A DNA stretch of 64,000 nucleotides, taken from the NCBI RefSeq assembly GCF_020103695.1, contig NZ_JAHXBF010000006.1, positions 310,001 through 374,000 on the forward strand, given 5' to 3'. The stretch's first letter is position 1. Each line of letters begins with the position of its first letter. A program made the position numbers and the translations under genes. The notes beneath the pieces were generated by a model. It searched no databases and was not told where the DNA came from. It saw only the letters and a program-made list of their open reading frames with translations. Source of the DNA: Hyalangium versicolor (lineage in GTDB: Bacteria > Myxococcota > Myxococcia > Myxococcales > Myxococcaceae). Positions 18,102 to 26,444 of this stretch are shown here, in pieces.

Positions 18102-18108
18102 GGCGGAG

Positions 18109-18981
18109 TCAGGCACTCCCAATGAAGGCCACCAAGGCCTTCAGCACGGCCTGTGGATCCTCCACCATGGGGTAGTGCCCGATTCCCTCCAGCGACACGA
18201 TGTCGGGGCGAGGCACGAGCTCGCGGTAGCGCGCGGCCATGTGCGCTCCTGAGACAGGATCCGCTGCTCCGTTCACCATCCGCAGCGGGACACGGGTGCG
18301 CTGGAGCGCATCAGTCCAGCGGGCGCGGTGACGGTGCCGGTCCGCCATGAAGGAGATGAGCCGGTGCGAGATTCGCGAACCGCCGTTGTAGGTGATGGCC
18401 TCCCAGAACTCGGCCAGCTCCTGCTTCGAGGGCCGGGTCCGCTCGCCGAAGATGGCGGAGAAGCTTCGCTCGAAGGAGCGCTGGTTGAAGAACTGCGCGA
18501 TGAGTGGCCCCAGGGGACCCGCCAGCAGCCGTTGAATCAACCGAGGTTGATAGACCTCGGGGAAGAGGCCTCCATTGAGGAAGCACGAGGAGCGCAAGGT
18601 GAGCCCCGGCTGTCCGCTCTTCTCTCGCTCCAACTGGCGCGCGAGCAACTCCTGGACGATGGAGACGCCGAAGTCATGGGAGAGCACGTGCGCATGCGTG
18701 ACGCCGAGCGACTCCATCAGCCGCTCGGTGAGCGTGGCCTGCTCCAGGATGGAGTAGACGTGCCGCGCAGGCTTGTCCGAGAAGCCGTAGCCGAGCATGT
18801 CCAGGGCGATCACCCGGAACCGAGGAGTCAGCTCGGGCCAGAGGCGGGACCAGTCCCACGACGAGGTGGGGAAACCATGAAGGCACAGCAGCACGTCCCC
18901 TGTGCCCTCGTCGCGGTAGAAGATGCGGTGTCCTTCGAAGATGAAGGTCTTGCCTGTGCGCTTCCAATCCTCGAGGTGCAT
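18109..18981 (-). CDS. Alpha/beta hydrolase with Asp nucleophile (epoxide hydrolase/haloalkane dehalogenase-like)
   Basis: 290 residues from the ATG at 18981, preceded by GGAGT; the frame is open further upstream but lacks a better ribosome site. The oxyanion motif is HGFPTSSWDW, the nucleophile elbow is L-S-H-D103-F-G (Asp instead of Ser, as in epoxide hydrolases and haloalkane dehalogenases), and the catalytic His is H269 in GIGHYPMVEDP. A cap region lies about 130-215. It is cytoplasmic and the substrate is unknown. It converges with the conflict operon. A dyad (ACTGGTA-N9-TACCGGT, 18994-19016) lies 13 bases upstream of the start and may be an operator. Confidence 0.88.
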   Translation of the reverse strand: MHLEDWKRTGKTFIFEGHRIFYRDEGTGDVLLCLHGFPTSSWDWSRLWPELTPRFRVIALDMLGYGFSDKPARHVYSILEQATLTERLMESLGVTHAHVLSHDFGVSIVQELLARQLEREKSGQPGLTLRSSCFLNGGLFPEVYQPRLIQRLLAGPLGPLIAQFFNQRSFERSFSAIFGERTRPSKQELAEFWEAITYNGGSRISHRLISFMADRHRHRARWTDALQRTRVPLRMVNGAADPVSGAHMAARYRELVPRPDIVSLEGIGHYPMVEDPQAVLKALVAFIGSA

Positions 18982-18993
18982 GGGGACTCCTGA

Positions 18994-19016
18994 ACTGGTA
19001 CTGCCAGCATACCGGT
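18994..19016. promoter_or_regulatory. Dyad ACTGGTA-N9-TACCGGT upstream of alpha/beta hydrolase
   Basis: Inverted half-sites ACTGGTA (18994-19000) and TACCGGT (19010-19016), one mismatch, nine-base spacer. The position just upstream of the 18981 start fits a repressor site. The same geometry recurs at 37707-37729. Confidence 0.45.
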
Positions 19017-19074
19017 TGGCTCGAACCGCGCCCGGAGGGGACACCCTCGGGGACTGGCCTGAAGGAGATGAGCG

Positions 19075-19383
19075 TCAGCCAAAGTACCGGCCGAAATCGT
19101 CTCTCAGAGAGACGTAGGGGAAGTGCCGCTCGACGACCTGCTCCAACTCGTGCGCAGTGCGGATCTGCTGGGGTGCACCTGGCGCGGGGAAGCCCTCGAG
19201 GGAGAGCACATGGCCCTCCGCGAGGACCTCCAGCATGGCCTCGAACAAGGCCACGCCCGTGGCATGGCCCGAGGCGACGTCATAGGAATAGGCGGCGTCG
19301 GAGAGTGCCGCATACGTGAGCGTCTTGTTCGCGCGCAGGGAGTCCTTGAGGTGCCTCTTCACGTCCTCCAGGCCAGCACTCAC
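19075..19383 (-). CDS. Small protein of unknown function, translationally coupled to amidohydrolase
   Basis: 102 residues from a GTG at 19383 that overlaps the amidohydrolase stop as GTGA; the frame is open further back but that part only shadows the amidohydrolase gene. The sequence is amphipathic and mixed (VKRHLKDSLRANKTLTYAAL, GVALFEAMLEVLAEGHVLSL), ending FPYVSLRDDFGRYFG. No cysteine motif, membrane segment or signal peptide is seen. I do not recognise the family. The overlap suggests it is made together with the upstream exported amidohydrolase. Confidence 0.68.
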   Translation of the reverse strand: MSAGLEDVKRHLKDSLRANKTLTYAALSDAAYSYDVASGHATGVALFEAMLEVLAEGHVLSLEGFPAPGAPQQIRTAHELEQVVERHFPYVSLRDDFGRYFG

Positions 19384-21059
19384 GGCCGGTAGACCTCGGT
19401 GCCGGCCACCACGGTGAGACGGACCTGGCCGGTGAGGAGATCGGAGGGCTGCGCGTCCACCGGATCCACCGAGAGCGCGACGAAGTCCGCGTCCATGCCG
19501 GGCTGGAGCCTGCCGCGCTCCTTCTCCGCGAAGGAGGCGTAGGCGTTGCCAACGGTGAAGCCCTCGAGCGCTTCCTCTCCGCTGAGGCGCTGGTCGGGGA
19601 ACCATCCGCCCGGGGGCTGGCCGGCGGCATCCTGCCGGGTGCGTGCGGCATAGAGTCCGGCGAGCATATCCGGTCGCTCCACGGGGAAGTCGCTGCCAAG
19701 CGCCAGCGGTGCACCCGCGGCCTTGAGGCGCTGCCAGGCGTAGGCGCCACGGATGCGCTCGGGACCCACGCGCACTTCGGCCCAGGGCATGTCACTGGTG
19801 GCGTGGGTGGGCTGGACGCTGGCGATGAAGCCGTTGGCGCCCAGCTTTGTGATGTCCTCCAGGCGCAGGACCTGGGCGTGCTCCACGCGGTGCCTGCCGG
19901 AGCGCACGCCCTCGGGGCCCGCCACGCGCAGCAGCGTGTCGATGACGATCGTATTGGCGCGGTCACCGATGGCATGCGTGGCGACCTGGAAACCACGGCC
20001 GATGAAGGCGCGGACGCGGGCTTCGTATTCCTCGGGGCTGATCAGGAGCAGGCCGCGCTGGGCTGGCTCATCGCTGTAAGGGGAGTGGAGCGCCGCGCCT
20101 CGGCTGCCGAGCGCTCCATCCATCATGAGCTTCACGGCGCGCATGGTGAGCTTGTTCCCTTGGAAGGGGCCCTGCGCGAGGAACTTCTCCCGGTCGGAGT
20201 CCATGCCAGCGGCCATGGCATAGACGCGCAAGGGAAGGCGGCCCTCGGCGTCCCAGCGCTGGAGGAGGTGGAAGGTGCGCAGGTCCATGCCAGCGTCATG
20301 GACTCCGGTCATGCCGCCCCGGGCGCAGGTGGCGAGCGCCGCGGAGAGCTGCGCGGCGAACTGCTCTTCGGTCGGAGGGGGCATCACGGTGTCGATGAGG
20401 CTCATGGCGTTGTCCACGAGGACGCCGGTGGGTTCGCCGTCAGGGCCTCGGACGATGCGACCCCCCTGCGGGTCAGGGGTGTCACGGGAGATGTGGGCCC
20501 GGCGCAGGGCCTCGCCGTTGACCCAGAGCGCGTGGCCGTCGATGCGCGACAGGGCGATGGGAGTGGAGGGCCAGCCGGCGTCCAACTCGGAGCGGGTCGG
20601 GAACGCCTTCTCCGGCCAGTCGTTCTGGTCCCATCCCTGGCCAATGAGCCAGTCTCCCTGGAAGGCGGAGGAGGACGCGCCCTTGAGACGCGCGAGGGCT
20701 GTCTGGCGGGAGGTGGCGCCAATCAGCGAGACGGCGGAGAGGGCGCGGCCGAGCCCAGCGAGGTGGCCATGGCCATCGGTGAGGCCAGGGACGATCGTGG
20801 CATCTCCGAGGTCCACCACGCGCGCATCACTGCCAGCAGCGGAGAGCACCTCGTCACGGTTGCCGGTGGCGAGCACCTTGCCATCACGGACGGCGAGGGC
20901 CTCGGCGAGCGGGCGCGCGGGATCGAGCGTCCGGATCCGGTGAGCGACATAGACCGTGGTGGAGGAAGAGGAGGACGCGGAGTCAGGCGCACGCCGGGCA
21001 CAGCCAGCCACGCAAGCCAGGAGGATCACCGCCGAGAGGGCACAGCGGACACGTAGCAT
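19380..21059 (-). CDS. Exported amidohydrolase lipoprotein (YtcJ-like, amidohydrolase 3 family)
   Basis: 559 residues. The N-terminus has a lipoprotein signal with lipobox VAGC, then a Ser-rich linker. The fold markers are IVPGLTDGHGHL (metal-binding HxH), HDAGMD, ATHAIGDRANTIVID, VEHAQVL, PTHATSD, LGSDFPVE and a closing beta-sandwich with GMDADFVALSVDP. This matches the metal-dependent amidohydrolase 3 (YtcJ-like) group, which hydrolyses amide or related bonds; the substrate is unknown. The Cys anchor places it in the envelope. The stop overlaps the small downstream gene, forming a two-gene unit. Confidence 0.9.
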   Translation of the reverse strand: MLRVRCALSAVILLACVAGCARRAPDSASSSSSTTVYVAHRIRTLDPARPLAEALAVRDGKVLATGNRDEVLSAAGSDARVVDLGDATIVPGLTDGHGHLAGLGRALSAVSLIGATSRQTALARLKGASSSAFQGDWLIGQGWDQNDWPEKAFPTRSELDAGWPSTPIALSRIDGHALWVNGEALRRAHISRDTPDPQGGRIVRGPDGEPTGVLVDNAMSLIDTVMPPPTEEQFAAQLSAALATCARGGMTGVHDAGMDLRTFHLLQRWDAEGRLPLRVYAMAAGMDSDREKFLAQGPFQGNKLTMRAVKLMMDGALGSRGAALHSPYSDEPAQRGLLLISPEEYEARVRAFIGRGFQVATHAIGDRANTIVIDTLLRVAGPEGVRSGRHRVEHAQVLRLEDITKLGANGFIASVQPTHATSDMPWAEVRVGPERIRGAYAWQRLKAAGAPLALGSDFPVERPDMLAGLYAARTRQDAAGQPPGGWFPDQRLSGEEALEGFTVGNAYASFAEKERGRLQPGMDADFVALSVDPVDAQPSDLLTGQVRLTVVAGTEVYRP

Positions 21060-21152
21060 CGAGACACCTGTGGAGGTTCGCCCCGGGCGTCGGGGCGAGG
21101 CGCGCCACTCTCGCGCACCTGAGCCGGACTGGCTACGACGTCCGTGTTCCTG

Positions 21153-21926
21153 TCACGGGTGGTCCGGGTGGAGCCGGTGCCGCCACCCCGTACGCTGCGC
21201 GGTGTAGTTCCGGTTCTCGAACAGCTTGATGAGCGCCATGCCCGCCACGAAGCCGCCGATGTGCGCCCACACCGCGACGCCTCCTGATGCATCCGCCCGG
21301 ATCGTCGTGAGCTGGGGCAGCCCCGTAATCACCTGCAGCCCGAACCAGTAGATGAGCACCAACCACGCCGGCACCGAGAAGATGCGCAGGATGAAGAAGA
21401 TGGGTACCAGCAGGTTCACCCGCACGCGCGGGTAGAGCACCAGGTACGCCCCCAGTACTCCCGAGATGGCACCCGACGCTCCCACCGTCGGCACCGGAGA
21501 CGTGGGATCGATCGCCACGTGCGCCCCTGCCGCGATGAGCCCGCAGAGCACATAGAAGATGAGGAAGCGCAGCCGCCCCATGCTGTCCTCCACGTTGTTG
21601 CCGAACACCCAGAAGAACAGGCAGTTGCCCAGGATGTGGCCCCAGCCCCCGTGCAGGAACATGGAGGTGAGCGGCGTGAAGATGTTGATGGGCTCGTTGT
21701 CGACGATGCACTGCAAGTTCCGGCTCAGCGGCACCTCGAACCCCAACGGGGCCCGGCCCGTCAGCTCGCCCGGCACCATGCCCCACTCGCACACGCTCCG
21801 GGCCAGCGCCGTGCTGTCCAGCCCCGCCTTCTGGAGGAAGATCCACACGAAGGCGATGAGGCTCAGCAGCAGGTACGTCATCACCGGGGTGCGCAGCGTC
21901 GGGTTGTCATCACTGATCGGAATCAT
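21153..21926 (-). CDS. Rhomboid family intramembrane serine protease
   Basis: 257 residues with six or more hydrophobic segments. The family signatures are visible: FLHGGWGHILGNCLFFWVFG, the nucleophile loop GASGAISGVLGAYL (Ser near 150) and AHIGGFVAG (His near 222). A Ser-His dyad in the membrane cleaves transmembrane substrates. An extended loop after helix 1 (about residues 38-75) contains two Cys. The start is the ATG at 21926; the gene is divergent from the hydrolase at 22053. Confidence 0.93.
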   Translation of the reverse strand: MIPISDDNPTLRTPVMTYLLLSLIAFVWIFLQKAGLDSTALARSVCEWGMVPGELTGRAPLGFEVPLSRNLQCIVDNEPINIFTPLTSMFLHGGWGHILGNCLFFWVFGNNVEDSMGRLRFLIFYVLCGLIAAGAHVAIDPTSPVPTVGASGAISGVLGAYLVLYPRVRVNLLVPIFFILRIFSVPAWLVLIYWFGLQVITGLPQLTTIRADASGGVAVWAHIGGFVAGMALIKLFENRNYTAQRTGWRHRLHPDHP

Positions 21927-22052
21927 CGCGTGTGTCCATCATGGTCACAGCGAGGAGAAATCGTCAGCCATCAGCACTGCGCTTGTGCGGAGCCTGACGT
22001 CCCGCCACTCCCAGCGCCCGAGGCGCTCCCAGGCCGGGTAGGGTGCACGGCC

Positions 22053-22985
22053 ATGGTCCCTCTCGCATCCCTCTCCTTGCAGCTGCCCTCGTTGCGCATG
22101 CAGGCGCTCGAGGCGGGACCGGCGGACGGGCCCCTCGTCCTCCTCCTGCACGGCTTCCCGGAGCTGTCCGAGAGCTGGCGTGAGGTGCTCCCGGTCCTCG
22201 GTGCGGCGGGCTTCCGGGCCGTGGCGCCGGACCTGCGCGGCTACGGCGGCACGGATCGCCCCCGGTACGGGTATGACCTGGGCACGCTGGCGGCGGACAT
22301 CTACCAACTGGCCCGCCACCTCCAGCCCGACCGGCCCGCCCACATCGTGGGGCATGACTGGGGCGGCATCATCGCCTACCACCTGGCCGCCCATCACCCC
22401 GAGGTGGTGGATCGGCTGGTCGTCATCAACGCGCCCCACCCGGAGGTGATGACTCGGCGCCTGTGGAAGCCGGACCAGCTGGCGCGTGCCTGGTACATGT
22501 TCTTCTTCCAGCTCCCCTGGCTGCCGGAGCGCATTCTCTCCAAGAATGGGGGAGAGCGCGTCCCGCAGCTCATCCGTCGTGCCCTGGTGGACCCCACCAG
22601 CGTCTCTGACGAGCGCCTGAAGCCCTACGCCGAGAACTTCTCGAAGCCCGAGGCCGCTCGCGCGGCGATCGACTACTACCGCCACGCCCTCCGCGACGCG
22701 TTGAAGCCCTGGCACTTGCGGCAGAGGAGGAACGGCTACCCGCGCATCCGCGCACCCTTTCTGCTCATCTGGGCCGAGGAGGACATCGTGCTCGGGCGCG
22801 AGCTCACCCATGATCTGGAGCCCTGGTTCGAGCAGCCCCCCCGGGTGCGCTACCTGTCGAACGTGGGCCACTTCGCGACCCTGGAGGCTCCCGAGCAGGT
22901 GTCCGCATTGCTGCTGGAATTTCTCGGGCGTACAGCGCCTCGCCCCACCCTTCATGTGCCCACGGACTCCGCCCCTCTTGGCTAG
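22053..22985 (+). CDS. Alpha/beta hydrolase, epoxide hydrolase-like
   Basis: 310 residues from ATG 22053; longer in-frame starts only cover the opposite rhomboid gene. The motifs are LLHGFPELSESWR (oxyanion), APDLRGYGGTDRP, the nucleophile V-G-H-D102-W-G-G (Asp, epoxide hydrolase or dehalogenase type), an acid near LIWAEEDIVLG and the catalytic His near 273 in NVGHFATLE. It has no signal peptide. It is a second Asp-nucleophile hydrolase besides 18109, only distantly similar to it. It is probably monocistronic. Confidence 0.9.
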   Translation: MVPLASLSLQLPSLRMQALEAGPADGPLVLLLHGFPELSESWREVLPVLGAAGFRAVAPDLRGYGGTDRPRYGYDLGTLAADIYQLARHLQPDRPAHIVGHDWGGIIAYHLAAHHPEVVDRLVVINAPHPEVMTRRLWKPDQLARAWYMFFFQLPWLPERILSKNGGERVPQLIRRALVDPTSVSDERLKPYAENFSKPEAARAAIDYYRHALRDALKPWHLRQRRNGYPRIRAPFLLIWAEEDIVLGRELTHDLEPWFEQPPRVRYLSNVGHFATLEAPEQVSALLLEFLGRTAPRPTLHVPTDSAPLG

Positions 22986-23040
22986 CGCGGAGGCGCGTGC
23001 TTGAACACGGGGGCTTTCCTCTCCATCCCGGAGCCAAACC

Positions 23041-23553
23041 ATGACGATGACGAAGTCCCCGCTCGCGTCCACCGCGCTGCTGCTGGTGGCCGCCCTCGCC
23101 CTCTCCACGGGCTGTGCCGCGAACCGCCGTGAGGCCTACATCCAGGAAAAGGCGAGCACCCACGTCTACCGCCAGCCGATCGCCGAGGTATGGCCCAAGG
23201 CCAAGGAGGTCCTCGTCGAGGAGGGCTACTCCGTCATGGAGTCCAAGGGCGGCGCCTTCGAGATGGTGACGGACTTCCAGATGCAAGGCGCGCCCTCGTC
23301 TCTGGGCACCGCCTATGCGCGCTACCTGGTGCGCGGCATCGAGAAGGGCCCCGGCCAGTGCTCGGTGGAGTTCCTCAAGCTGTCCCGTGTCGAGTCGCGT
23401 GGCGCCCACGACGCCAACACCGGCAAGGATGCTCAGACCACCGCCTCCGACTCCACCAGCCGCGACTACGTCATGGAGTGGAAGCTCCTTCAGAAGGTGG
23501 ACCCCGAGGCCGCCAAGGCGCTCGAGGCCGAGGCCGCCCAGAAGGTGCAGTAG
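23041..23553 (+). CDS. Small lipoprotein of unknown function
   Basis: 170 residues. The signal peptide ends in lipobox LSTGC (Cys about 25). The mature part has an NlpC/BamC-like rhythm (HVYRQPIAEVWPKAKEVLVEEGYSVMES with a following EMVTDF strand), a pattern seen in small outer-membrane-associated lipoproteins, then an Ala/Glu-rich C-terminus. I cannot assign a specific family. It converges with the RNase Z gene, with only five bases between the stops. Confidence 0.82.
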   Translation: MTMTKSPLASTALLLVAALALSTGCAANRREAYIQEKASTHVYRQPIAEVWPKAKEVLVEEGYSVMESKGGAFEMVTDFQMQGAPSSLGTAYARYLVRGIEKGPGQCSVEFLKLSRVESRGAHDANTGKDAQTTASDSTSRDYVMEWKLLQKVDPEAAKALEAEAAQKVQ

Positions 23554-23558
23554 CCCCC

Positions 23559-24482
23559 TCAGTCCCGCATCGGCACTTCCACGGTGAGCCCGTCATGGGC
23601 CACCTCCACCGGCCCCTTGTACTCCTCGCGTGCCTGCACGAGCAGCTTCGAGGGGTCGGTGTCGTGCCGGCTGGACAGGTGCGTGAGGATGAGGCGCCGG
23701 GCGCCCGCCTCGCGCGCCACTCGCGCCGCCTCGCGCGCCGTGGAGTGCCGCGTCTCCAGCGCCCGCTCCTGCTCGTCGTCGCTGAAGGTGGACTCGTGGA
23801 TGAGCAGGTCCGCGTCCTTCGCCGCCCGCGTCAGCGAGGCGCACGGCCGCGTATCCCCGGAGATGACCAGCCGCCGCCCGCTGCGCGCCGCGCCCAGCAC
23901 GTCCTCGGGCCGCACCGTGGTGCCGTCGGCCAGCGTCACCGATTCGCCGCGCTGCAGCTTGCCGAAGTCCGGCCCCGAGGGAACGCCCAGCGCCTTGGCC
24001 TTCTCCACGTGGAAGCGCCCCGGCCGGTCGTCCTCCGCCAGCACGTACGCCAGCGCGTTGATGCGGTGATCCACTCCCACCGCGTGCACCGTGTAGCCTT
24101 CGCGCCGCACGCTGTCGCCGTCCTTCAGCTCGACAATCTCCACGGGGAAGGCCAGCGCCTCCACGCCCAGGTGTACCGCCTGGTGCAGCACGCGCTTCGC
24201 CGTGGGCGGGCCATACAGGCGCATGGGTTGCTCGCGGCCCATCATCCCCAGCGTGCGCAGGAACCCGATGATTCCCAGGTAGTGGTCCGCGTGGAAGTGG
24301 GTGAAGAACACCGCGTCCACGCTGAACCCGGTGCCAAAGCGCACCATCTGCCGCTGGCTGCCCTCGCCACAGTCGAACAGGAGCAGGTCCGTGTCGGCCT
24401 TCACCGCCAGTCCGGACAGGTTGCGGTGCAGCGTGGGCTGCGCTGCCGAGGTGCCAAGGAAGGTAAGCCTGAGGAGGGACAT
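23559..24482 (-). CDS. rnz: Ribonuclease Z (tRNA 3'-processing endonuclease)
   Basis: 307 residues of metallo-beta-lactamase fold. The signature H62-F-H64-A-D66-H67 (FTHFHADHYLGI) binds two zinc ions. FLGTSAAQPTLHRN at the N-terminus, FDCGEGSQRQM, GDTRPC, LIHESTF and LTHLSSRHD are all RNase Z blocks. The enzyme trims the 3' end of tRNA precursors. The start at ATG 24482 (MSLLRLTFLGT) is preferred over a GTG five codons upstream. The length is typical of the bacterial short form. Confidence 0.95.
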   Translation of the reverse strand: MSLLRLTFLGTSAAQPTLHRNLSGLAVKADTDLLLFDCGEGSQRQMVRFGTGFSVDAVFFTHFHADHYLGIIGFLRTLGMMGREQPMRLYGPPTAKRVLHQAVHLGVEALAFPVEIVELKDGDSVRREGYTVHAVGVDHRINALAYVLAEDDRPGRFHVEKAKALGVPSGPDFGKLQRGESVTLADGTTVRPEDVLGAARSGRRLVISGDTRPCASLTRAAKDADLLIHESTFSDDEQERALETRHSTAREAARVAREAGARRLILTHLSSRHDTDPSKLLVQAREEYKGPVEVAHDGLTVEVPMRD

Positions 24483-24641
24483 GCCGGCGCTTCCCACGAG
24501 AAGAGGACCTCCCGCTGCGCCCGGGCCCTCGAATACACGCAGGGTACGCGGACGCTCGCGTGGCGGCCATTTATCAGGTCATCACGCCCCCGTGCTTTCC
24601 TGACTGACGCTTCGTGCGCTATGCAGCCGCGCTCCTGTCCC

Positions 24642-25319
24642 ATGCCTGACTCCCTGACTGTCGCCCCCACCTCGGATCCGCGGCGCGTGCGTGCGCCGGA
24701 TGGCACCCTCCTCACTCCGCCTTCGGGCTGGGCTCTGCTGCCCCCTGGAGATGCCGGGCTCACTCGCCGCGTGAAGGCCGCCGGCCCCACCTGGACGGTG
24801 GTGGAGAAGAAGGGCCGCAAGACGTTCTCCCGAGGCGTCTGGGCCCCCGAAGCCCACATCTCCGCCGCCCGTGCGGAGCTCGAAGTCGAACGCGCCACTC
24901 CCGCCTACGCCAAGCGCCGCGCCTCGGACCAGGCCCGCCGAGAGCGTGAGCAGGCCGAGTACGAGGTGGACTTCGCCAACGCCGTGCTGCGCTTCCTCGC
25001 CTTCGCGCCCACCTTCACCAACCACGCGAAGCGGCTGGCCGTCATCGTCACCAGCCACGCGGCCCCCGTGGGCAGCGGCACCGTGGCGCGCACCGAGCGC
25101 ATTCCCGTGGAGCGCCGCGCCGAGGCCGCGGTGATTGCCTGGCTGCGTCACCAGACGACGGGCTATGACGACATGCGCATTGCCCGGATGAAGGGCGCCC
25201 GCCGCGAGGTGCGCCGCGAGCTGGCGGAAATCTCTCGCGCGCTGCTGGACGTGCACCGCCGGGACACGCCCCACACTGCCGCCACCTGCCCCCTCTGCTC
25301 CTCCCTGGAGAAGAGGTGA
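24642..25319 (+). CDS. DUF2293 domain protein
   Basis: 225 residues. The N-terminal half is basic and Pro-rich (VRAPDGTLLTPPSGWALLPPGDA, then WTVVEKKGRKTFSRGVWAP). The C-terminal part has the DUF2293 pattern AAVIAWLRHQTTGYDDMRI followed by KGARREVRRELAEISRALLDVHR, ending in a CPLC motif that may bind metal. The function is unknown. ATG 24621 (seven codons earlier) is an alternative start. It is divergent from rnz. Confidence 0.85.
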   Translation: MPDSLTVAPTSDPRRVRAPDGTLLTPPSGWALLPPGDAGLTRRVKAAGPTWTVVEKKGRKTFSRGVWAPEAHISAARAELEVERATPAYAKRRASDQARREREQAEYEVDFANAVLRFLAFAPTFTNHAKRLAVIVTSHAAPVGSGTVARTERIPVERRAEAAVIAWLRHQTTGYDDMRIARMKGARREVRRELAEISRALLDVHRRDTPHTAATCPLCSSLEKR

Positions 25320-25421
25320 GATGATTCCTACATTCCAGAAATAGCCGAAAAATAAACCTATGTGGCCGTTCCCGAATGGCCAGGGTCGACCCTCTCGACG
25401 CCTGTAGCCATCCCCTGACGT

Positions 25422-25490
25422 CGCGAAGAGTGCTGGTGGCCGAGGTTCCGTTCGGCCAGAGCTTCGCGAGTGCTACGAGGGCGCTCTCGT
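25422..25490 (+). ncRNA. Candidate structured small RNA (plus-strand orientation guessed)
   Basis: An outer stem of seven pairs (CGCGAAG 25422-25428 with CTTCGCG 25462-25468) encloses an inner seven-pair stem (TGGCCGA 25437-25443 with TCGGCCA 25452-25458) and an eight-base loop. A second hairpin ACGAG/CTCGT follows (25475-25490). A GC stem with four T lies 39 bases further. The order of stems then terminator resembles a short non-coding transcript, but it could also be the 3' UTR of the DUF2293 gene. No family is recognised. Confidence 0.35.
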
Positions 25491-25528
25491 TGAAAGCAGT
25501 CCTCGCGCATCCGAAGTGACGCCTCTCG

Positions 25529-25558
25529 GGCGGCTCCTCTCTGGGGGCCGCCCTTTTC
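25529..25558 (+). terminator. Intrinsic terminator
   Basis: Perfect 7-bp stem GGGCGGC (25529-25535) and GCCGCCC (25548-25554), 12-base loop, then TTTT. It would end a transcript coming from the DUF2293 gene or from the candidate RNA upstream. Confidence 0.7.
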
Positions 25559-25612
25559 ATTTCGTGGGGTTACGTGTCCGTGGGCCGGCGCGGCTTCAGT
25601 GTTTGATAAGCC

Positions 25613-25641
25613 TGACCGGTGAGTCAGTGACTCGTCGTTCA
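25613..25641. promoter_or_regulatory. Candidate TetR operator of the efflux operon
   Basis: 29-base imperfect palindrome centred on 25627, with core GAGTCAGTGACTC (25621-25633) and 11 of 14 arm pairs matching. It ends 47 bases before the TetR start, the usual place for autorepression. Confidence 0.5.
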
Positions 25642-25688
25642 GAAATTCCTGGGCGATTTATGACCAGCGGGTTAATAACTGGCCCGCC

Positions 25689-26444
25689 ATGGCTCGCCCC
25701 GCTGATCCGAATGCCCGCACCGATCTCATCTCCGCTGCTCGGGCGGAGTTCGTGAAGAAGGGCCTGCGCGGGGCTCGCATCGAGGACATCACTGCCGCGT
25801 GCGGCTTGTCCAAGGGCGCCTTCTACCTGCACTTCGCCTCCAAGGAGGCGCTGTTCGGCGAGGTGGTCGATCAGGTGCGGGCCACGCTGGACACGCTGTC
25901 CCACGAGCGCTTCGAGTCCATGGAGCGCTTCTTCACCGAGCACGGCCGTCCGGACGCGAGGGATCTCGCGGAGCGCAGCGAGCGCCTCGAGCGGTTGGTG
26001 CGGCTCGAGACGGAGCTGGATCTGCGCACGCTCGAGGTGATGTGGGACTACCGGGACGTGATGCACGTGCTGCTGCGCGGCAGCCAGGGGACGGAGTACG
26101 AGAACCTGTTCCCGGTGCTGGTGGACCGCGAGGTGGAGCGCGTCGCCACGGACTGCCGGCGGCTGCAGGAGATGAGCACCTGCCGCTCGGACGTGAACGC
26201 GAAGCTGTTCGGCACCGTCATCGTCGGCACCTACGCGCTGCTGGTCCAGCAGATGACCCTCATGCAGGAGAAGCCGGACCTGGCGGGCTGGGCGAGCGAA
26301 CTCCAGCGAATCTTTCGAGAGGGTGTGATGCCCCGGGACACCGCTCCCGCGCCGGTCCGCGCGCCGCGCGCCGCCGCCTCTCGCACTTCCACGCGCCAGG
26401 GCTCGTCCCGCGCGCACACACGTCACACTTCGAGGAAATCATGA
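25689..26444 (+). CDS. TetR/AcrR family regulator of the adjacent RND efflux operon
   Basis: 251 residues. The N-terminal HTH is typical: LISAARAEFVKKGLRGARIEDITAACGLSKGAFYLHFASKEALFGEVV, written here in shortened reference as residues 12-60, with SKGAFYLHF as the recognition-helix end. The C-terminal ligand-binding part is helical, and the last 40 residues are Arg/Ser/Ala-rich and disordered. The stop overlaps the next start as ATGA, so the regulator is co-transcribed with the pump it probably controls. An operator-like dyad lies upstream. The inducer is unknown. Confidence 0.92.
   Translation: MARPADPNARTDLISAARAEFVKKGLRGARIEDITAACGLSKGAFYLHFASKEALFGEVVDQVRATLDTLSHERFESMERFFTEHGRPDARDLAERSERLERLVRLETELDLRTLEVMWDYRDVMHVLLRGSQGTEYENLFPVLVDREVERVATDCRRLQEMSTCRSDVNAKLFGTVIVGTYALLVQQMTLMQEKPDLAGWASELQRIFREGVMPRDTAPAPVRAPRAAASRTSTRQGSSRAHTRHTSRKS

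Larger units (their letters stand above)
25320..25688. other. Intergenic region with structured elements, no protein gene seen
   Basis: 369 bases between the DUF2293 gene and the TetR gene. It holds a palindrome GGGTCGACCC (25383-25392), a two-tier stem-loop (25422-25468), a small hairpin (25475-25490), a terminator-like hairpin (25529-25558) and a 29-base operator-like dyad (25613-25641). It is richer in A/T at both ends than its neighbours. It may contain a small RNA and the promoter of the efflux operon. Confidence 0.6.
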
